Assembly: GCF_000338275.1 (NCBI RefSeq)
Contig: NZ_ANMR01000022.1
Coordinates: forward strand, 124,001-188,000
From: Staphylococcus xylosus NJ
Lineage (GTDB): Bacteria > Bacillota > Bacilli > Staphylococcales > Staphylococcaceae
DNA length: 64,000 bases
Direction of reading: 5' to 3'
Position 1 is the stretch's first letter, and each line of letters begins with the position of its first letter. Below the pieces are notes generated by a model that searched no databases, was not told the origin of the DNA, and worked only from the letters and a program-made list of their open reading frames with translations. Of this stretch, positions 62,786 through 64,000 are shown piece after piece. Made by a program: the position numbers and the translations under genes.

Positions 62786-63077
62786 AGTGGATAACTTAGC
62801 TAATAAAAGGTTTTTATAGGTGGAAATTATGAAGAAAACGTAAAATTTGTGAATAAGTATGTAAGACATCCATCAACTTATCCACGGTTTTATCCATAGT
62901 TATCCATAGATGTGCACAATTAACATAGAAATACCCACATTATACACAGGGTTATCCACAAATTAACATGTTATTAACTTATTTTTGTTTAGAAAACGTA
63001 AATATTATTAAATAATGATATGCATTCCTGTTATAATAAGAGGGAATAATGTGAATAAGTGTATAACTTGTGGATAA
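62786..63077. other. Second DnaA-box cluster, upstream of rlmH
   Basis: Perfect boxes are TTATCCACA at 62952-62960 and TGTGGATAA at 63069-63077. One-mismatch or near matches are AGTGGATAA 62786, TGTGAATAA 62848, TTATCCACG 62878, TTATCCATA 62890 and 62900, TTATACACA 62940, TGTGAATAA 63050 and AGTGTATAA 63058. That is ten sites in about 290 bases with no gene, some 34 kb from dnaA. Confidence 0.8.
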
Positions 63078-63117
63078 CTCTAATAACTATTGTTTATTAT
63101 GAATTTGGAGGACAATT

Positions 63118-63597
63118 ATGAAGATTACGATACTAACAGTAGGTAAATTAAAAGAAAAATACTGGAAACAAGCAATCGCAGAATATGAAAAACGTTTAGG
63201 AGCATACTCCAAAATTGAAGTTATAGAAGTTCCTGACGAAAAAGCACCTGAAAATATGAGCGACAAAGAAGTTGAGCAAGTGAAGGAGAAAGAAGGCCAA
63301 CGCTTATTAGCAAAAGTGAAACCTCAGTCAACTGTCATAACACTTGAAATCAAAGGCAATATGTTGACGTCTGAAGGGTTAGCTAAAGAAATAGAAGGGC
63401 GAATGAATAGAGGACAAAGCGACTTTACCTTTATTATTGGTGGATCCAATGGCTTACATAAAGATGTTCTAGACCGTAGCGACTATGCATTATCCTTCAG
63501 TAAAATGACCTTCCCACACCAAATGATGCGCGTCATATTGATAGAGCAGATTTACCGTGCATTTAAGATTATGCGTGGGGAAGCATATCATAAATGA
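63118..63597 (+). CDS. rlmH: 23S rRNA pseudouridine-1915 N3-methyltransferase RlmH
   Basis: A 159-residue SPOUT methyltransferase (orfX) acting on pseudouridine 1915 of 23S rRNA. The SAM-binding knot includes [13 protein letters not shown] (about 103-115) and the C-terminal [35 protein letters not shown] lies 7 bases before the ATG. The last codons contain the SCC attachment site, so SCC integration leaves the protein intact. A DnaA-box cluster occupies its upstream region. Confidence 0.98.
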   Translation: MKITILTVGKLKEKYWKQAIAEYEKRLGAYSKIEVIEVPDEKAPENMSDKEVEQVKEKEGQRLLAKVKPQSTVITLEIKGNMLTSEGLAKEIEGRMNRGQSDFTFIIGGSNGLHKDVLDRSDYALSFSKMTFPHQMMRVILIEQIYRAFKIMRGEAYHK

Positions 63598-63609
63598 TGC
63601 GGTTTTTTT
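63580..63609. other. SCC attachment site / probable rlmH-SCC junction
   Basis: GAAGCATATCATAAATGA (63580-63597) is the core recognised by the Ccr recombinases. It is followed by TGCGGTTTTTTT, the extension seen at junctions with integrated SCC elements (AAATGATGCGGTTTTTT), rather than the usual SCC-free flank. An SCC or SCC-like island therefore probably starts here. Confidence 0.7.
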
Positions 63610-63661
63610 AGTTTATTTAAATGTATTAAAAAATGAGGTAATTGTTTAGCATATTTGTATT

Positions 63662-63689
63662 AGTCCTGTTAAGTTGACTTAACGGGACT
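63662..63689. terminator. Bidirectional terminator between rlmH and the TetR-type gene
   Basis: AGTCCTGTTAAGT pairs with ACTTAACGGGACT around a two-base loop, with AT-rich flanks. Confidence 0.75.
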
Positions 63690-63700
63690 AATTAAGTTGA

Positions 63701-64000
63701 CTACTTAGTTTTTAGCCCGTTGATTAGTAAAGAAATTCCAAAATCAAAGACTTCTTCCTCACTTAACTTTTCAATAATATTATTCTTATAGTAGTAATTT
63801 AAATACGGAGCAATTGAATGATTCCAGCTTGATTCATTATGGCGATTATTTTTTGCTTGATCGTCGATTTGAATTTGATGGTCGATTTGAAATGTAAGAA
63901 TGAAGTTAATAAAGATATTTATATAATACAATTTTTGTTCACGCTTGATATCCAGTCCATCTACAATCATTAATAAGTTATCTAGTAATTTTGTATAATT
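63701..64000 (-). CDS. TetR-family repressor, C-terminal part (cut by window end)
   Basis: About 100 residues are visible. The frame stays open to the window edge (NYTKLLDNLL upstream of the in-frame Met at 63970), so that Met is internal and the N-terminal HTH lies outside. The sequence resembles the ligand-binding domain of tetracycline-repressor-type TetR: helical, with IFINFILTFQIDHQIQIDDQ, and ending EVFDFGISLLINGLKTK, like the FxFGLxLIIxGLE end of TetR. The regulated gene, perhaps an efflux pump, would lie beyond the window. It probably belongs to an SCC-like element. Confidence 0.7.
   Translation of the reverse strand, partial: NYTKLLDNLLMIVDGLDIKREQKLYYINIFINFILTFQIDHQIQIDDQAKNNRHNESSWNHSIAPYLNYYYKNNIIEKLSEEEVFDFGISLLINGLKTK

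Noticed and set aside
62636..62869. 77-codon minus-strand frame between walJ and rlmH
   Set aside because: No ribosome binding site, it crosses a terminator-like hairpin and DnaA boxes, and its composition is that of random AT-rich DNA.

Overview
The window is a Staphylococcus chromosome segment spanning the replication origin, from about 27 kb left of dnaA to the rlmH (orfX) site on the right. The core order (noc, rsmG, mnmG, mnmE, rnpA, rpmH, oriC, dnaA, dnaN, yaaA, recF, gyrB, gyrA, nnrD, hutH, serS, azlCD, metX, gdpP, rplI, dnaB, purA, two tRNAs, walRKHI, walJ, rlmH) is the staphylococcal one. GyrB carries Gly85 and Lys140, the pair linked to intrinsic novobiocin resistance in the S. saprophyticus group (S. 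aureus has Asp89 and Arg144). I therefore infer a coagulase-negative, novobiocin-resistant species of that group; the exact species cannot be read from the sequence.

Left arm (1-20.9 kb, more accessory): a Fur-controlled ferrous iron operon (feoA, feoB and a 49-residue Cys-rich membrane partner); a MerR/TipAS regulator with a recognisable 19-bp-spacer operator; an oxidoreductase block (SDR, NAD-dependent formate dehydrogenase, zinc alcohol/formaldehyde-type dehydrogenase with a sigma-B-type promoter); two tandem paralogous membrane proteins of unknown function behind a 16-bp tandem repeat; a CBS protein; a peroxiredoxin that lacks its peroxidatic cysteine; an SSS symporter; a DUF2243/CtaG pair; an XRE membrane regulator; glpT; and a CstA-type transporter with a perfect cre site. 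Between this arm and noc lies a comparatively GC-rich candidate non-coding RNA.

Origin and housekeeping core (20.9-57.3 kb): DnaA boxes lie on both sides of dnaA, with a DnaA-trio-like element before dnaN. Replication and topology genes follow, then an amino-acid block with RNA regulation (serine T-box before serS, SAM-I riboswitch before metX), a cre site before hutH, c-di-AMP phosphodiesterase gdpP, ribosomal protein L9, replicative helicase, purA, a glycosyltransferase, tRNA-Glu and tRNA-Asp, and the essential WalRK cell-wall regulatory system with its membrane modulators WalH and WalI.

Right arm (57.3-64 kb): a catabolite-controlled two-gene unit (GPH-family sugar symporter and a GH120 beta-xylosidase with both catalytic residues in place) sits between walI and walJ, where S. 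aureus has walI and walJ adjacent. Beyond walJ is about 1 kb of non-coding DNA with a family of imperfect hairpin repeats and a dense second cluster of DnaA boxes directly before rlmH, about 34 kb from dnaA. The rlmH 3' end carries the SCC attachment sequence in the form seen at SCC junctions, followed by a hairpin terminator and a TetR-type repressor gene cut by the window end, so an SCC-like element probably begins here.

No rRNA, insertion sequence, prophage or CRISPR array was seen.
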